Assembly: GCF_015557635.1 (NCBI RefSeq)
Contig: NZ_JADNOP010000002.1
Location: 234,268 to 298,267, forward strand
Length of the DNA stretch: 64,000 nucleotides
Direction: 5' to 3'
From: Fusicatenibacter saccharivorans
Lineage (GTDB): Bacteria > Bacillota > Clostridia > Lachnospirales > Lachnospiraceae
In this document: positions 45,442 to 54,542 of the stretch, piece after piece
How positions within the stretch are numbered: position 1 is the first letter of the stretch
Layout of the letters: the number at the start of each line of letters is the position of its first letter
Notes under the pieces: generated by a model
The model's database searches: none
What the model was told of the DNA's origin: nothing
The model's input: only the letters and a program-made list of their open reading frames with translations
Translations under genes and position numbers: made by a program

Positions 45442-46089
45442 TCAGATTCGAAAACATTTCTGGATCGCTTTATATTCACCAAGAACCAATATGGTAGCAT
45501 CGCCATTCAGAACTGTCTCCGGAGACACCGCAACATCTGTTTTTCCATATTTTCTTGTTGCCAGAATATTAATACCGTATTTTTTCCGGATATCCAGCTG
45601 GCCGACATTTTTTCCAATCCAGTTCTCCGGGATTTCAACCTCAAAAATCGCATACTGACTGTCAATTTCAATATAGTCAAACACATGATCCGAGCTGTAA
45701 CGAATTGCTGTCCATTTTGCCATCTGTTTTTCCGGATAAACAACCTGATCCGCTCCGTTCCGCAACAGGAATTTTTCCTGTACATCCCGTTCTGCCCGGG
45801 ACACGACCCATTTTGCGCCCAGCTCCTTCAAAAGACATGCGGTTTCCAGCGAATCCTGAAAGCTGCTTCCGATCGTCACAATACAGACATCATAATTTCC
45901 CACACCAAGGGATCGCAGAAAGTCTGCATTGACACTGTCACCGATCTGTGCATTTGTCACATACGGCATCACGGCATCGATCCGTTCCTCATTTCGGTCT
46001 ACCGCCATCACCTGATGTCCAAGCTGATTCAGATGCATGGCAATATGTCTCCCAAATCTTCCTACTCCAATCAGTAAAATATTTTTCAT
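45442..46089 (-). CDS. ktrA: Potassium uptake regulatory protein KtrA (TrkA family)
   Basis: Cytosolic gating ring of the KtrAB channel-like transporter. The 215 residues consist of an N-terminal RCK domain with the nucleotide motif GVGRFGRHIAMHLN and acidic strand end AVDRNEERID. An RCK-C (TrkA-C) domain lies at about 135-215. It follows ktrB by 19 bases. Confidence 0.94.
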   Translation of the reverse strand: MKNILLIGVGRFGRHIAMHLNQLGHQVMAVDRNEERIDAVMPYVTNAQIGDSVNADFLRSLGVGNYDVCIVTIGSSFQDSLETACLLKELGAKWVVSRAERDVQEKFLLRNGADQVVYPEKQMAKWTAIRYSSDHVFDYIEIDSQYAIFEVEIPENWIGKNVGQLDIRKKYGINILATRKYGKTDVAVSPETVLNGDATILVLGEYKAIQKCFRI

Positions 46090-46108
46090 CTCATCTCTTC
46101 CTCTCTTC

Positions 46109-47449
46109 TTATCCTACATTTATTTTTTCCAGCGGCATTTTTGCATGTGCGCTCTTTCTCCCCGGCATCGCAGCATAAACAAGCGTCAGACCGCCAACCC
46201 TTCCAAGAAACATCAGTGCGATCAGAATTCCTTTCGAAAGAACACCGAGCTGCGGCGTAATTCCAAGCGTCAGGCCAACCGTTCCAACAGCAGATGCTGT
46301 CTCAAACAGACACTCAGAAATCGGCAGATTTTCTGCCACACTGATCACCATTCCTCCCATCAGCACCAGAAAAAGATACATCATCAGAATCGTAGATGCA
46401 TTTTTTAATACCTCCTGGCCCACCCTGCGTCCAAACATCTGTGTGTCCTCTCTCTGACGGAACGTAGCAGACGCATTAGCTGTCAGCACGGCAAATGTGG
46501 TAATTTTCATTCCGCCAGCCGTTGATCCCGGTGCTCCGCCAATCATCATCAGAACAATCATAATCGCCTGGGAAGCACCTGTCATCCCGGAAAGATCTGC
46601 CGTATTAAATCCGGCCGTTCTTGTTGTCACGGACTGAAACAATGCGCAGAGCGTCCGCTCCTTGACCGGCATTCCAGCGAAATCCCGGAAGAAAAAGAAG
46701 GCCGCCGGAACAAAAATCAGAAACAGACTTGTAAGCAGGATCACCTTGCTTTGCATGCAGTACTGACGAAAATGGTATTTTTTTGTATAGATATCATCCC
46801 AGGTCAGAAATCCGATTCCACCTGTTACAATTAGCCCCATAATCGTAAGATTAACCAGTGGATTTCCCACATAAGAAGTCAGGGACGGATACAGATGATC
46901 CGTTTTTCCAAGAAGATCAAATCCTGCATTGCAGAATGCGGATACAGAATGAAACAACGCCATCCAGATTCCTTTTCCGCCGTAATCCCGTAAAAAAACA
47001 GGCAGAAGAAACAACGCCCCCAACAGTTCAATTCCAAAGGTTCCTTTGAGGATAAAACGCGTCAGGCGCACAATTCCGCCTACCTTCGGGGCAGAAATCG
47101 CATCCTGCATCGTGCTTCGCTGCATCAGGGAAATTTTTCTCCCGGAAAGCATCGCAATCGAAACAGCGATCGTAACCACACCAAGACCACCGATCTGAAT
47201 GAGCAGCAAAATCACGCTCTGTCCAAAGACGGACCAGTAGCTTCCTGTATCTCTGACTGCCAGTCCTGTCACACAGGCGGCTGATGTTGCAGTAAACAGT
47301 GTTTCTGTAAATGGCGTTACATTTCCTTCCCGCGAAGCCACAGGAAGCATCAAAAGCAGTGCTCCTGCCAGAATTACCCCCGCAAATCCAAGAATGATAA
47401 TTTCAAACGACGACCATTGTTTCCTGTATCGCAGTTTTATACTCCACAT
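46109..47449 (-). CDS. ktrB: Potassium/sodium uptake membrane subunit KtrB (TrkH family)
   Basis: Pore subunit. The 446 residues (ATG at 47449 behind AAGGAG) have eight or more membrane helices with four pore loops carrying filter-like glycines: TSAACVTGLAV, SVSAFCNAGFD, SVTTRTAGFNT and TASAVGTVGLT. An upstream ATG at 47533 has no ribosome binding site. It opens the operon ktrB-ktrA-small ORF-kinase. An operon flanked by identical 28-base repeats is unusual. Confidence 0.94.
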   Translation of the reverse strand: MWSIKLRYRKQWSSFEIIILGFAGVILAGALLLMLPVASREGNVTPFTETLFTATSAACVTGLAVRDTGSYWSVFGQSVILLLIQIGGLGVVTIAVSIAMLSGRKISLMQRSTMQDAISAPKVGGIVRLTRFILKGTFGIELLGALFLLPVFLRDYGGKGIWMALFHSVSAFCNAGFDLLGKTDHLYPSLTSYVGNPLVNLTIMGLIVTGGIGFLTWDDIYTKKYHFRQYCMQSKVILLTSLFLIFVPAAFFFFRDFAGMPVKERTLCALFQSVTTRTAGFNTADLSGMTGASQAIMIVLMMIGGAPGSTAGGMKITTFAVLTANASATFRQREDTQMFGRRVGQEVLKNASTILMMYLFLVLMGGMVISVAENLPISECLFETASAVGTVGLTLGITPQLGVLSKGILIALMFLGRVGGLTLVYAAMPGRKSAHAKMPLEKINVG

Positions 47450-47598
47450 TTCTCTTTTTACTCCTTCTTTTTGATTCCTCCTTATTTTAGAGACTTCCGT
47501 TTTAAAAACGTATAAATACCTTTTCCATGGCATTAAGATTGTATAAAGATTTTTCGAATTTCAAGCCCAAAAACAGGAACCGCCCAAAAGTTTCCCAC

Positions 47599-47626
47599 AA
47601 CAGTAATGGGGTCTGACCCCAATGTG
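47599..47626. repeat. 28-base repeat around GGGGTCTGACCCC, copy 2
   Basis: Identical to 43098-43125 and in the same orientation, so the ktrB-ktrA-kinase operon lies between direct copies about 4.5 kb apart. Confidence 0.85.
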
Positions 47627-47727
47627 TGTATATTCTTCTTTTATCGCAGTAACGCATTAGTTGGTTAAACTACCGATTTTTCTCCTTTTGAAAGTAGATT
47701 CTTTTGTCATAAATATCAAAAAAAGTA

Positions 47728-47756
47728 TTTACAAATCCTTACGCATCAGTTATTAT
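47728..47756 (+). promoter_or_regulatory. Promoter of the PTS genes
   Basis: TTTACA (47728-47733), 17-base spacer, TATTAT (47751-47756), followed by a 230-base leader before the EIIA gene. I see no riboswitch in this leader. Confidence 0.6.
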
Positions 47757-47986
47757 GTATATAATCTATTGAGAAGTTCGTGTAGAATTATGCAATTTTG
47801 TTTTTAATAAATACTCTGTTTCCTTTTCCAACGGCATTTTGTTGACTTTTTACGTCAAACAGAACGGATCAAAGGGTAAAATACCAAATTTTTTCACAAA
47901 AAATCACTCAACGTAATTACAGATGAACTCGGATCCCTATCCCGAAAAAACATCGCACCTTATTTTCGAAAGGAGATAGCAATTTT

Positions 47987-48466
47987 ATGTTTCATTTTCT
48001 AAAAGGAAAGAACAAAGAAAATGTTCTTTACGCACCTTGCAAAGGAAAAGTAGTTCCGCTTTCCGAAGTCCCGGATCCTACCTTTTCCGAAAAAATCCTG
48101 GGGGACGGATTTGCAGTGATTCCGTCTGAGGGAAAAATTTATGCACCGACAGACGGTGAAATAGCCATGGTATTTGATACTCTTCATGCCATCACGCTCA
48201 CAAGCAGCTCCGGAACCGAAATCCTGATCCACATCGGCTTGGATACGGTTACACTAAAGGGCGCACCGTTTACCGCACACGTTGCAGCCGGCGATCAGGT
48301 CAAAAAAGGAGATCTTCTGATGGATGTCGATCTGGACAAGATCACCGGAGCCGGATTGAACACAGTCACTCCGGTACTGATTTGCAATACCGATGATTAC
48401 GAGAAAATCAGCTTGAAAAAAGAGGGCGAAGTTTCCTTAGACGAAGCCGTTCTCAGTATTTCCTGA
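47987..48466 (+). CDS. PTS glucose/GlcNAc-family EIIA component
   Basis: A 159-residue EIIA of the glucose family (Crr-like), which passes phosphate from HPr to EIIB. The active-site histidine is in EILIHIGLDTVTL, with a second conserved His in DTLHAITL. AAAGGAGA precedes the ATG. It lies just before an EIIBC gene lacking its own EIIA domain, so the two make a complete permease. It might also serve a wider regulatory role. Confidence 0.93.
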   Translation: MFHFLKGKNKENVLYAPCKGKVVPLSEVPDPTFSEKILGDGFAVIPSEGKIYAPTDGEIAMVFDTLHAITLTSSSGTEILIHIGLDTVTLKGAPFTAHVAAGDQVKKGDLLMDVDLDKITGAGLNTVTPVLICNTDDYEKISLKKEGEVSLDEAVLSIS

Positions 48467-48512
48467 TCTTTTTTTGATCTTTCGTCAGATGAATCTTCAT
48501 CCTCTTCTTTTA

Positions 48513-48589
48513 TGAAATGTACGCTTGAAGTCTTTTCTCACTTGCTTTTGTGAAATGCACTCTCAATGTCTTTTCTGCACTTGCTTTTG
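48513..48589. repeat. Tandem repeat between the EIIA and EIIBC genes
   Basis: Two adjacent units of 38 and 39 bases (48513-48550, 48551-48589), both starting TGAAATG and ending CACTTGCTTTTG, with about 80% identity. They lie in the transcribed gap between two PTS genes. Role unknown. Confidence 0.75.
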
Positions 48590-48676
48590 TAAGTATATTG
48601 GATGGATTCGGTAAATTCACGTATCTAATTGGAGGTATCCAGTTATATAAATTATCTTTTAAGGAGGGAGAAATAT

Positions 48677-50146
48677 ATGAAATTTCTTCAGAAACTAGGG
48701 AAAGCCCTCATGCTTCCTGTAGCAGTACTGCCGATCTGCGGTATCCTGATGGGTATCGGATACCGGCTGTGTCCGGCAACGATGCAGGGCGGCGAGATCT
48801 CGGGCGTAGTAAACCTGATCGGTCTGTTTCTCGTAAAAGCAGGAGCAGCTCTGATCGACAACATGGCAATCCTCTTTGCAATCGGCGTTGGTGTCGGTAT
48901 GTCAGAAAAGAATGACGGTACCGGCGGAATCGCAGCTCTGGCATCCTGGCTGATGATCACAACACTTCTTTCTACCGGAGTTGTTACAACTATCATCCCG
49001 TCCATCGCTGAGAGTGCTACAAAGACGCTGGCCTTTGACAAGATCGAAAACCCGTTCATCGGTATCCTGGCCGGTATCATCGGATCTGCCTGCTATAACC
49101 GTTTCAAAGACACCAAGCTTCCGGACTGGTTATCCTTCTTCAGCGGCAAACGCTGTGTAGCAATTGTTTCCGGTGTTGTTTCTATCGTTGTATCTGCTGT
49201 TCTGTTACTGGTATGGCCATTACTGTTCGGTGCTCTGGTAGCAATCGGTAAATCTATTGTCAGCCTTGATGTTGTCGGTGCCGGTATCTATGCATTCCTG
49301 AACCGTCTGCTGATCCCGACCGGATTACATCACGCTCTGAACAATGTATTCTGGTTTGACACGATCGGTCTTGGTGACTTGAAGCACTTCTGGGCTGGTG
49401 AAACATCTGCTGATGTAACCTGGAGCCTTGGTATGTACATGTCCGGATTCTTCCCCTGTATGATGTTCGGTATTCCTGGTGCTGCACTTGCTATGGTAAG
49501 ATGTGCAAAACCTGCAAAGAAAAAAGCTACGATCGGTCTGGTAGCTTCTGCTGCAGTCTGCGCATTCATCTGTGGCGTTACAGAACCTTTTGAGTTCGGA
49601 TTTATGTTCCTTGCTCCTGTTCTGTACGTAATCTATGCATTACTGTATGGTATCTTTACTATGATCACAGTTGCTCTCGGCTTCCGTGCAGGATTCAGCT
49701 TCTCCGCCGGTGCTATGGACCTCCTGTTCTCATCCTCACTGCCCGCAGCACAGAAAATATGGCTGATCATTCCGCTTGGAATCGCAGCATTCCTCGTATT
49801 CTACTTCGTATTCCTGTTTGCTATCAAGAAATGGGATCTGAAGACTCCTGGACGCGAAGATGACGATCTCGAAGCAGAGAAAAAAGTAGAACTGGCAAGT
49901 GATAACTATACCGCAATCGCAGCTAAAATTCTGGAAGGCTGCGGCGGAAAAGAAAACATCACAAGCATTGATAACTGCGTTACAAGACTGCGACTGGAAG
50001 TGAAAGATATCACTGCCGTAAACGACAAGGTAATCAAATCTGCCGGCGTGGCAGGCGTGATCAAACCTGGCAAAACCTCTGTACAGGTTATCGTTGGAAC
50101 AAAAGTTCAGTTCGTAGCTGACGCTTTCTCCAAACTTTGTGAATAA
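48677..50146 (+). CDS. PTS glucose/N-acetylglucosamine family EIIBC component
   Basis: Phosphorylating sugar permease. The 489 residues (ATG at 48677 behind AAGGAGGGAG) have an EIIC membrane part (about 1-385) with the substrate motif IPTGLHHALNNVFW and GVTEPFEFGFMFLAPVLYV. An EIIB domain follows (about 405-489) with the phosphorylated cysteine in SIDNCVTRLRLEV. The LHHALN motif suits glucose or GlcNAc. An upstream ATG at 48629 is rejected because it lies before this ribosome binding site. A terminator follows. Confidence 0.93.
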   Translation: MKFLQKLGKALMLPVAVLPICGILMGIGYRLCPATMQGGEISGVVNLIGLFLVKAGAALIDNMAILFAIGVGVGMSEKNDGTGGIAALASWLMITTLLSTGVVTTIIPSIAESATKTLAFDKIENPFIGILAGIIGSACYNRFKDTKLPDWLSFFSGKRCVAIVSGVVSIVVSAVLLLVWPLLFGALVAIGKSIVSLDVVGAGIYAFLNRLLIPTGLHHALNNVFWFDTIGLGDLKHFWAGETSADVTWSLGMYMSGFFPCMMFGIPGAALAMVRCAKPAKKKATIGLVASAAVCAFICGVTEPFEFGFMFLAPVLYVIYALLYGIFTMITVALGFRAGFSFSAGAMDLLFSSSLPAAQKIWLIIPLGIAAFLVFYFVFLFAIKKWDLKTPGREDDDLEAEKKVELASDNYTAIAAKILEGCGGKENITSIDNCVTRLRLEVKDITAVNDKVIKSAGVAGVIKPGKTSVQVIVGTKVQFVADAFSKLCE

Positions 50147-50164
50147 TATTTACCCAGGTAGTTC

Positions 50165-50200
50165 AAAAGGAGCATATCGCTGCTGCGGTATGCTCCTTTT
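50165..50200 (+). terminator. Terminator after the EIIBC gene
   Basis: A 12-base-pair stem AAAAGGAGCATA / TATGCTCCTTTT. The following 50201-50443 holds no gene I recognise. Confidence 0.9.
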
Positions 50201-50443
50201 AATTGCGCAAAGTTTTCCTTATTTTCTGCCCTTTCGCAGAGCAGGAACCCGGCTGTTGTTTGTCAAATGGCTGCTATCAAAACCAAAGGTCGGATTACTG
50301 GTGGTTCCGAAAACGTGTGCATATATGTGGGGAATCGCCGTGTGACCTCAGCTCTTGTTCTAAGCACCGAGCAGCTTTTCGGGACAGGTACAGCACAGTA
50401 CATCGTTTCGTAAATGTATTTTTTTAAAATCTTGTTATGAAAA

Positions 50444-50481
50444 GGAGTGCGAAAAAACGTAACTTTGTTTTTTCGCACTCC
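50444..50481 (-). terminator. Terminator after the thioredoxin-like gene
   Basis: A perfect 15-base-pair stem GGAGTGCGAAAAAAC / GTTTTTTCGCACTCC, followed on the minus strand by TTTTC. Confidence 0.9.
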
Positions 50482-50516
50482 CATTTTCTCTCCCAAAAAA
50501 CGCCGCAGCTCTCGTC

Positions 50517-51458
50517 TTACTTCGCGCTGTCTGCATCAATCACGGACTGGATCTGTTTCATCAGCGTATCATAATTCTCCTGATTGTCGATTCCGCCGAG
50601 CATCGGTTCTCCCACAATATTTCCATTTCGATCGACTAAGATTGTGGTCGGAAATGCCATAATATCGGAAGCATACTTTCCTGCAGCGGAAGCAGAGTCA
50701 ATGGAAAGATTGCGGTATTTCGCACCCTGGCTTTCAAGAACCGCTGCTGCTTCTTTGATCGCATCCTGATTTCCGTCGAAGGTTTCTGTGTTGATGCCTA
50801 CAACCTCGCCTCCCATGGATTTGATTGCATCGTTTAATTCGTTCAGCTTGGATAACTCAGCAACACAAGGCTTGCAGCCGGTAAACCAGAAATTCACGAC
50901 CGTTACCGCATTTTTGGAAAACAGACTTTCGTCAACTGTGTTGCCATCATAATCCTGACCCGAAAAATCCCGGAACGGAGATGCCTCTTCGGAATCGTTT
51001 TTCGCGTTGCTATCTTCCGATGCTGTATTGCCATTTTCCATTTCCGCTATCTGTTCCTCGATTTTTCGTATCGTTGCAATATCATCCGTCAGTGTATTCA
51101 GCTCGTCCTCTGAAAAAGAGTCCTTGTTGGCTTCAACCGTGTCTGCCAGATAATCCCCATAATTTCCGCTCGGATCAGCCGTGCTTTTATTCATCATGCC
51201 AAACACCTTGTTCCATACATCCGCATGATCTGCAAAAATCTGGTTTTCCTGCTGATATAAATCGTCCAGCTTTGTGCCGGAAGCCCCTGCCGTTTCGGTT
51301 TCGGATTCCGCAACAGATCCCGTAACAGCTTCTGTGCCGGATTCCGTCTGGGTTGTCTGCGTTTTCTTTGTGTCTGCAGCCTCTTTTCCGTTGCATGCGG
51401 TAAGTAATAATGCTACGCTGAGTGTAAAAACAGGGATAAAAGTTCTTTTGGTTTTCAT
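50517..51458 (-). CDS. TlpA-like thioredoxin-family lipoprotein
   Basis: A membrane-anchored thiol-disulfide oxidoreductase. The 313 residues begin with a lipobox (LLTAC, Cys22), a Thr/Glu-rich linker (23-65) and a helical domain (65-145). The redoxin domain (about 160-313) has Cys195 and Cys198 in FTGCKPCVAEL and the cis-proline loop AFPTTILVDRNGN. It follows a gene for a membrane iron-sulfur protein and a small CXXC protein, a known grouping in Clostridia, where it probably receives electrons for extracytoplasmic disulfide reduction. That electron path is inferred. Confidence 0.9.
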   Translation of the reverse strand: MKTKRTFIPVFTLSVALLLTACNGKEAADTKKTQTTQTESGTEAVTGSVAESETETAGASGTKLDDLYQQENQIFADHADVWNKVFGMMNKSTADPSGNYGDYLADTVEANKDSFSEDELNTLTDDIATIRKIEEQIAEMENGNTASEDSNAKNDSEEASPFRDFSGQDYDGNTVDESLFSKNAVTVVNFWFTGCKPCVAELSKLNELNDAIKSMGGEVVGINTETFDGNQDAIKEAAAVLESQGAKYRNLSIDSASAAGKYASDIMAFPTTILVDRNGNIVGEPMLGGIDNQENYDTLMKQIQSVIDADSAK

Positions 51459-51541
51459 AAATTATGGCTCCTTTTAAGATAGTATAATGTAAAAAACAAA
51501 AATTCAATATCATCCTTCGATGCTTCGTGATCTGCTGCTAA

Positions 51542-52456
51542 TCAATGGTTTCTGATCTCTGACTGTTGATCTCCGGTGTCCTTTTTCTGACACGTTTTTC
51601 CCAGAAACTGATAGTGGATCGCATCCTTCGGGCAGGCCTTGATGCAGGCTCCGCATCGGATGCATTCCGGATGATTGGGAGTCCGGCACACGTCGATATC
51701 CATTTTGCATGCCCTGGAACACTGATTGCATCCGACACATTTGCTGTTTTCAATCGTGATATGTAAAAAGCTTACCTTATTAAATAAGGAATAGATTGCC
51801 CCAAGAGGACAGATCCATTTGCAGAAGGGTCTGTAAAACAAGATGCTGAGCACGACAACCGTAATCAGAATACCGAATTTAAACGAAAACAGCTTGCCCA
51901 GTGCAGACCGGATTGCGGCATTTCCGATGGAAAGCGGGATCGCCCCCTCCAGAACGCCCTGCGGACAAATATATTTGCAGAAGAATGGATCTCCCATCCC
52001 GATCGAATTCGTTGCAAACATCGGCAGAAGAATTACAAAAACAGCAAGGATGATATATTTCAGATACCGCAGCGGCTTCAGTCTGGCCGTGGAGAATTTC
52101 TTTCCGGGGATTTTGTGAAGCAAATCCTGAAACCATCCAAACGGACACAAAAAACCACAGATGAATCTTCCCAGTGTCACGCCGAGTAAAATCAGGAACC
52201 CGGTTATGTAGTAGGAAAACTTAAATTTGGATGATCCGACAACCGCCTGAAAGGCTCCGATGGGGCACGCTCCCGTCGCTGCAGGACAGGAATAACAGTT
52301 TAGTCCCGGTACGCATACCGTTTTCGCTTTGCCCTGATATATTTTGCCCTGAAAAAAATTGGGGATATGAGGATTGGTAAGCAGTGTGGCCGCTGCCTGG
52401 ATCCACCCGCGTATTCCGGCTATTTTCTTTGATCGTAACTTCTTTTTCTTATCCAA
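51542..52456 (-). CDS. Membrane-bound 4Fe-4S protein (NapH/YccM-like)
   Basis: A 304-residue electron carrier with four or five membrane helices. CxxxCP motifs lie on loops (NCYSCPAATGACPIG, CGFLCPFGW, CKYICPQG, CKWICPLGA). Two C-terminal ferredoxin clusters follow (CVGCNQCSRACKMDID, CIRCGACIKACPKDAI). The start is a TTG at 52456 eight bases after GGAG, overlapping the upstream small gene by eight bases; an in-frame ATG at 52528 lies inside that gene and lacks a site. It probably passes electrons from the cytoplasm to the TlpA-like lipoprotein. Confidence 0.87.
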   Translation of the reverse strand: MDKKKKLRSKKIAGIRGWIQAAATLLTNPHIPNFFQGKIYQGKAKTVCVPGLNCYSCPAATGACPIGAFQAVVGSSKFKFSYYITGFLILLGVTLGRFICGFLCPFGWFQDLLHKIPGKKFSTARLKPLRYLKYIILAVFVILLPMFATNSIGMGDPFFCKYICPQGVLEGAIPLSIGNAAIRSALGKLFSFKFGILITVVVLSILFYRPFCKWICPLGAIYSLFNKVSFLHITIENSKCVGCNQCSRACKMDIDVCRTPNHPECIRCGACIKACPKDAIHYQFLGKTCQKKDTGDQQSEIRNH

Positions 52457-52589
52457 TTCCGACACACTCCAGACATAATTTAATTGCTTTCCCAAGCACA
52501 GCAGCCGCTTCCCCTCTGACGGCGCCATAGCCCATCATTGCTATGCCTGTGATAACTAAAACAATTTGAGATATTTTTCTGCATTTCAA
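52449..52589 (-). CDS. Small CD1871A-type CXXC motif protein
   Basis: A 46-residue protein starting at TTG 52589, ten bases after AAAGGAG. It has an N-terminal membrane helix (KISQIVLVITGIAMMGYG) and a C-terminal CLECVGIG motif containing CxxC. This is the signature of the CD1871A family found in Clostridia beside iron-sulfur membrane proteins and TlpA proteins, the same order as here. It overlaps the next gene (GGATTGGATAA-like junction) and is probably co-translated. It is too short for most gene finders. Confidence 0.8.
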   Translation of the reverse strand: MKCRKISQIVLVITGIAMMGYGAVRGEAAAVLGKAIKLCLECVGIG

Positions 52590-52692
52590 AATGTGGTTGC
52601 TCCTTTGATTTTATTGATTGACCAGCTGACTCTGATATTATACAATAGCTGTTGTAAAATCATTGTTAAGAAATGGGCAGGTGAAAAAAATT

Positions 52693-53373
52693 TTGAGATT
52701 ATTAATCGTGGAAGATGAGAAACAAATGTGTGACACAGTTGCCAGAAGTCTGTACGCCGCCGGGTACGAGGTAGATACCTGCTATGATGGCGCGGAGGCT
52801 CTGGAATGCATCCTGGCAGAAAATTATGATCTGATTGTCCTGGATCTCAATCTGCCCGGCATGGACGGAATGGATCTTCTAAAAGAACTCCGGAAGGAAA
52901 ACGAAGAAACGAAGGTGCTGATCTTATCTGCAAGAGGACAGATTGCAGACAAAGTAGAAGGACTCGATGCCGGGGCAAATGATTATATGGAAAAGCCGTT
53001 CCATCTGCAGGAGCTGGAAGCGCGGATCCGCAGTCTGACAAGAAGAAAATTTGTGCAGAAGGATGTCTGTCTGGAAAGTGGCGGGATCAAATTCGATACC
53101 ATCAAACGAGAGGCCTATGCCAACGGAACCCTGGTTTCCCTGACAAGAAAAGAAAACGGCATTTTGGAATATCTGCTTCTTCACCTTGGCAGACCGGTAA
53201 GCCAGGAAGAATTGATCGAGCATGTCTGGGATGCCTCCGTGGACAGCTTCAGCGGATCCATCCGCGTCCATATGTCTTCGCTTCGCCGAAAGCTCAGGGC
53301 GGTACTTGGATACGATCCGATTTTAAATAAAGTAGGCGAAGGATATCAAATACGAGAGGAGTCCGACCGATGA
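52693..53373 (+). CDS. OmpR-family response regulator
   Basis: A 226-residue two-component regulator starting at a TTG (52693) nine bases after AGGTG. The receiver domain has the phospho-aspartate in LIVLDLNLPGMDGMDLL and Lys in MEKPFHL. The winged-helix effector includes LTRKENGILEYLLLHLG and VHMSSLRRKLRA. It overlaps the kinase gene by four bases and is divergent from the redox operon, which it probably controls. Confidence 0.92.
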   Translation: MRLLIVEDEKQMCDTVARSLYAAGYEVDTCYDGAEALECILAENYDLIVLDLNLPGMDGMDLLKELRKENEETKVLILSARGQIADKVEGLDAGANDYMEKPFHLQELEARIRSLTRRKFVQKDVCLESGGIKFDTIKREAYANGTLVSLTRKENGILEYLLLHLGRPVSQEELIEHVWDASVDSFSGSIRVHMSSLRRKLRAVLGYDPILNKVGEGYQIREESDR

Positions 53374-54542
53374 AAAAAATATCACTGCAGTGGAGACTTA
53401 CCTGTATCATTACCCTGTATATTGCGGTCATCTGTGGATGTCTGACCCTGCTTGTCTATAAAAACGGAATTTATTATATCGATTCCCTGCAGGAGACCGT
53501 AGATGCCCGGGGCGATGATGCCGGAGATCAGGGCGGAGACGGTACCGCAGACGGTTCCGATCAAATCTATATCAGCATTCCGGAGGACAAGTGGGATGAA
53601 TTTGCCAGAGATTTCTCTGTTCAGGTGTACAACAATAAAGCAGACTACAAAAGAAACAGCCTGATCCTTTCCGCCTTATTGGCCCTTCTTGGCGGTGTCG
53701 CTACCTATTTTATCAGTGGCCATGCACTTCGGCCCATTCGTGAGTTCTCTGAAAAAATTGAGGAGGTGCAGGCACAGAATCTGGCCGATTCGCGCATTGA
53801 AGAAAACAAAGTAAAAGAGCTGAACCAGCTTCGTATTTCGTATAACAAGATGCTGGAACGTCTCGCAGATGCTTTTGAAATCCAGAGACAGTTTACGGCA
53901 AATGCAGCACACGAGCTTCGAACCCCATTGTCTGTCATGCAGGTACAGCTCGATTTATACCATTCCACCCCGCATCCGGGCAATGACGCCGACACCTTAC
54001 AAACACTGAAAATGGTGACGGAGCAAAACGGCCGACTCAGCAAAATGGTCAAGACACTGCTCGATATGAGTGAGCTTCAAACAGTAAGCAGGGATGAAAC
54101 CATTGCCGTTGACGCCCTCGTCGATGAAGTACTGGTGGATCTGGAACCGCTTGCCCAGGAAAAGGAGATAAAACTGATCGGGAACTGTAAAGATACCACG
54201 ATGGTCGGAAGTGACATTTTGATTTACCGGATGGTATACAATCTTGTTGAGAATGCAATCAAATACAACCATTTCGGCGGACAGGTTACCGTAACCGCAT
54301 ACCGGAAGGGAAAAAGCATCTGCCTGTCCGTAGAAGATACCGGAAGCGGAATCCCGGCTGAATTAAAAGAACGCATATTTGAACCATTCTTTCGTGTAGA
54401 TAAATCCAGAAGCCGCCAGCTCGGCGGAGTAGGCCTTGGGCTGGCCCTGGTTCGTGAAATCGTGCGCGTACATGACGGCAGAATAACCGTTCAGTCCAGC
54501 CCGTCCGGTGGAACGATCTTTGAGATAGTTTTTACACAGTGA
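53370..54542 (+). CDS. Sensor histidine kinase
   Basis: A 390-residue membrane kinase. It has two transmembrane helices (about 8-30 and 92-115) bracketing an extracellular loop of about 60 residues rich in Gly/Asp. A HAMP-like segment, the H-box TANAAHELRTPLSVMQVQL, and the ATP-binding N, G1 and G2 boxes (VENAIKYNH, DTGSGIP, GVGLGLALVREI) follow. All catalytic parts are present. Its partner is the overlapping response regulator. The signal may be extracellular thiol or redox state, judging only from the neighbouring operon. Confidence 0.92.
   Translation: MKKISLQWRLTCIITLYIAVICGCLTLLVYKNGIYYIDSLQETVDARGDDAGDQGGDGTADGSDQIYISIPEDKWDEFARDFSVQVYNNKADYKRNSLILSALLALLGGVATYFISGHALRPIREFSEKIEEVQAQNLADSRIEENKVKELNQLRISYNKMLERLADAFEIQRQFTANAAHELRTPLSVMQVQLDLYHSTPHPGNDADTLQTLKMVTEQNGRLSKMVKTLLDMSELQTVSRDETIAVDALVDEVLVDLEPLAQEKEIKLIGNCKDTTMVGSDILIYRMVYNLVENAIKYNHFGGQVTVTAYRKGKSICLSVEDTGSGIPAELKERIFEPFFRVDKSRSRQLGGVGLGLALVREIVRVHDGRITVQSSPSGGTIFEIVFTQ

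Noticed and set aside
47450..47986. Possible c-di-AMP (ydaO) riboswitch upstream of ktrB or the PTS genes
   Set aside because: ktr genes often have one, but I could not find its conserved core in either direction.
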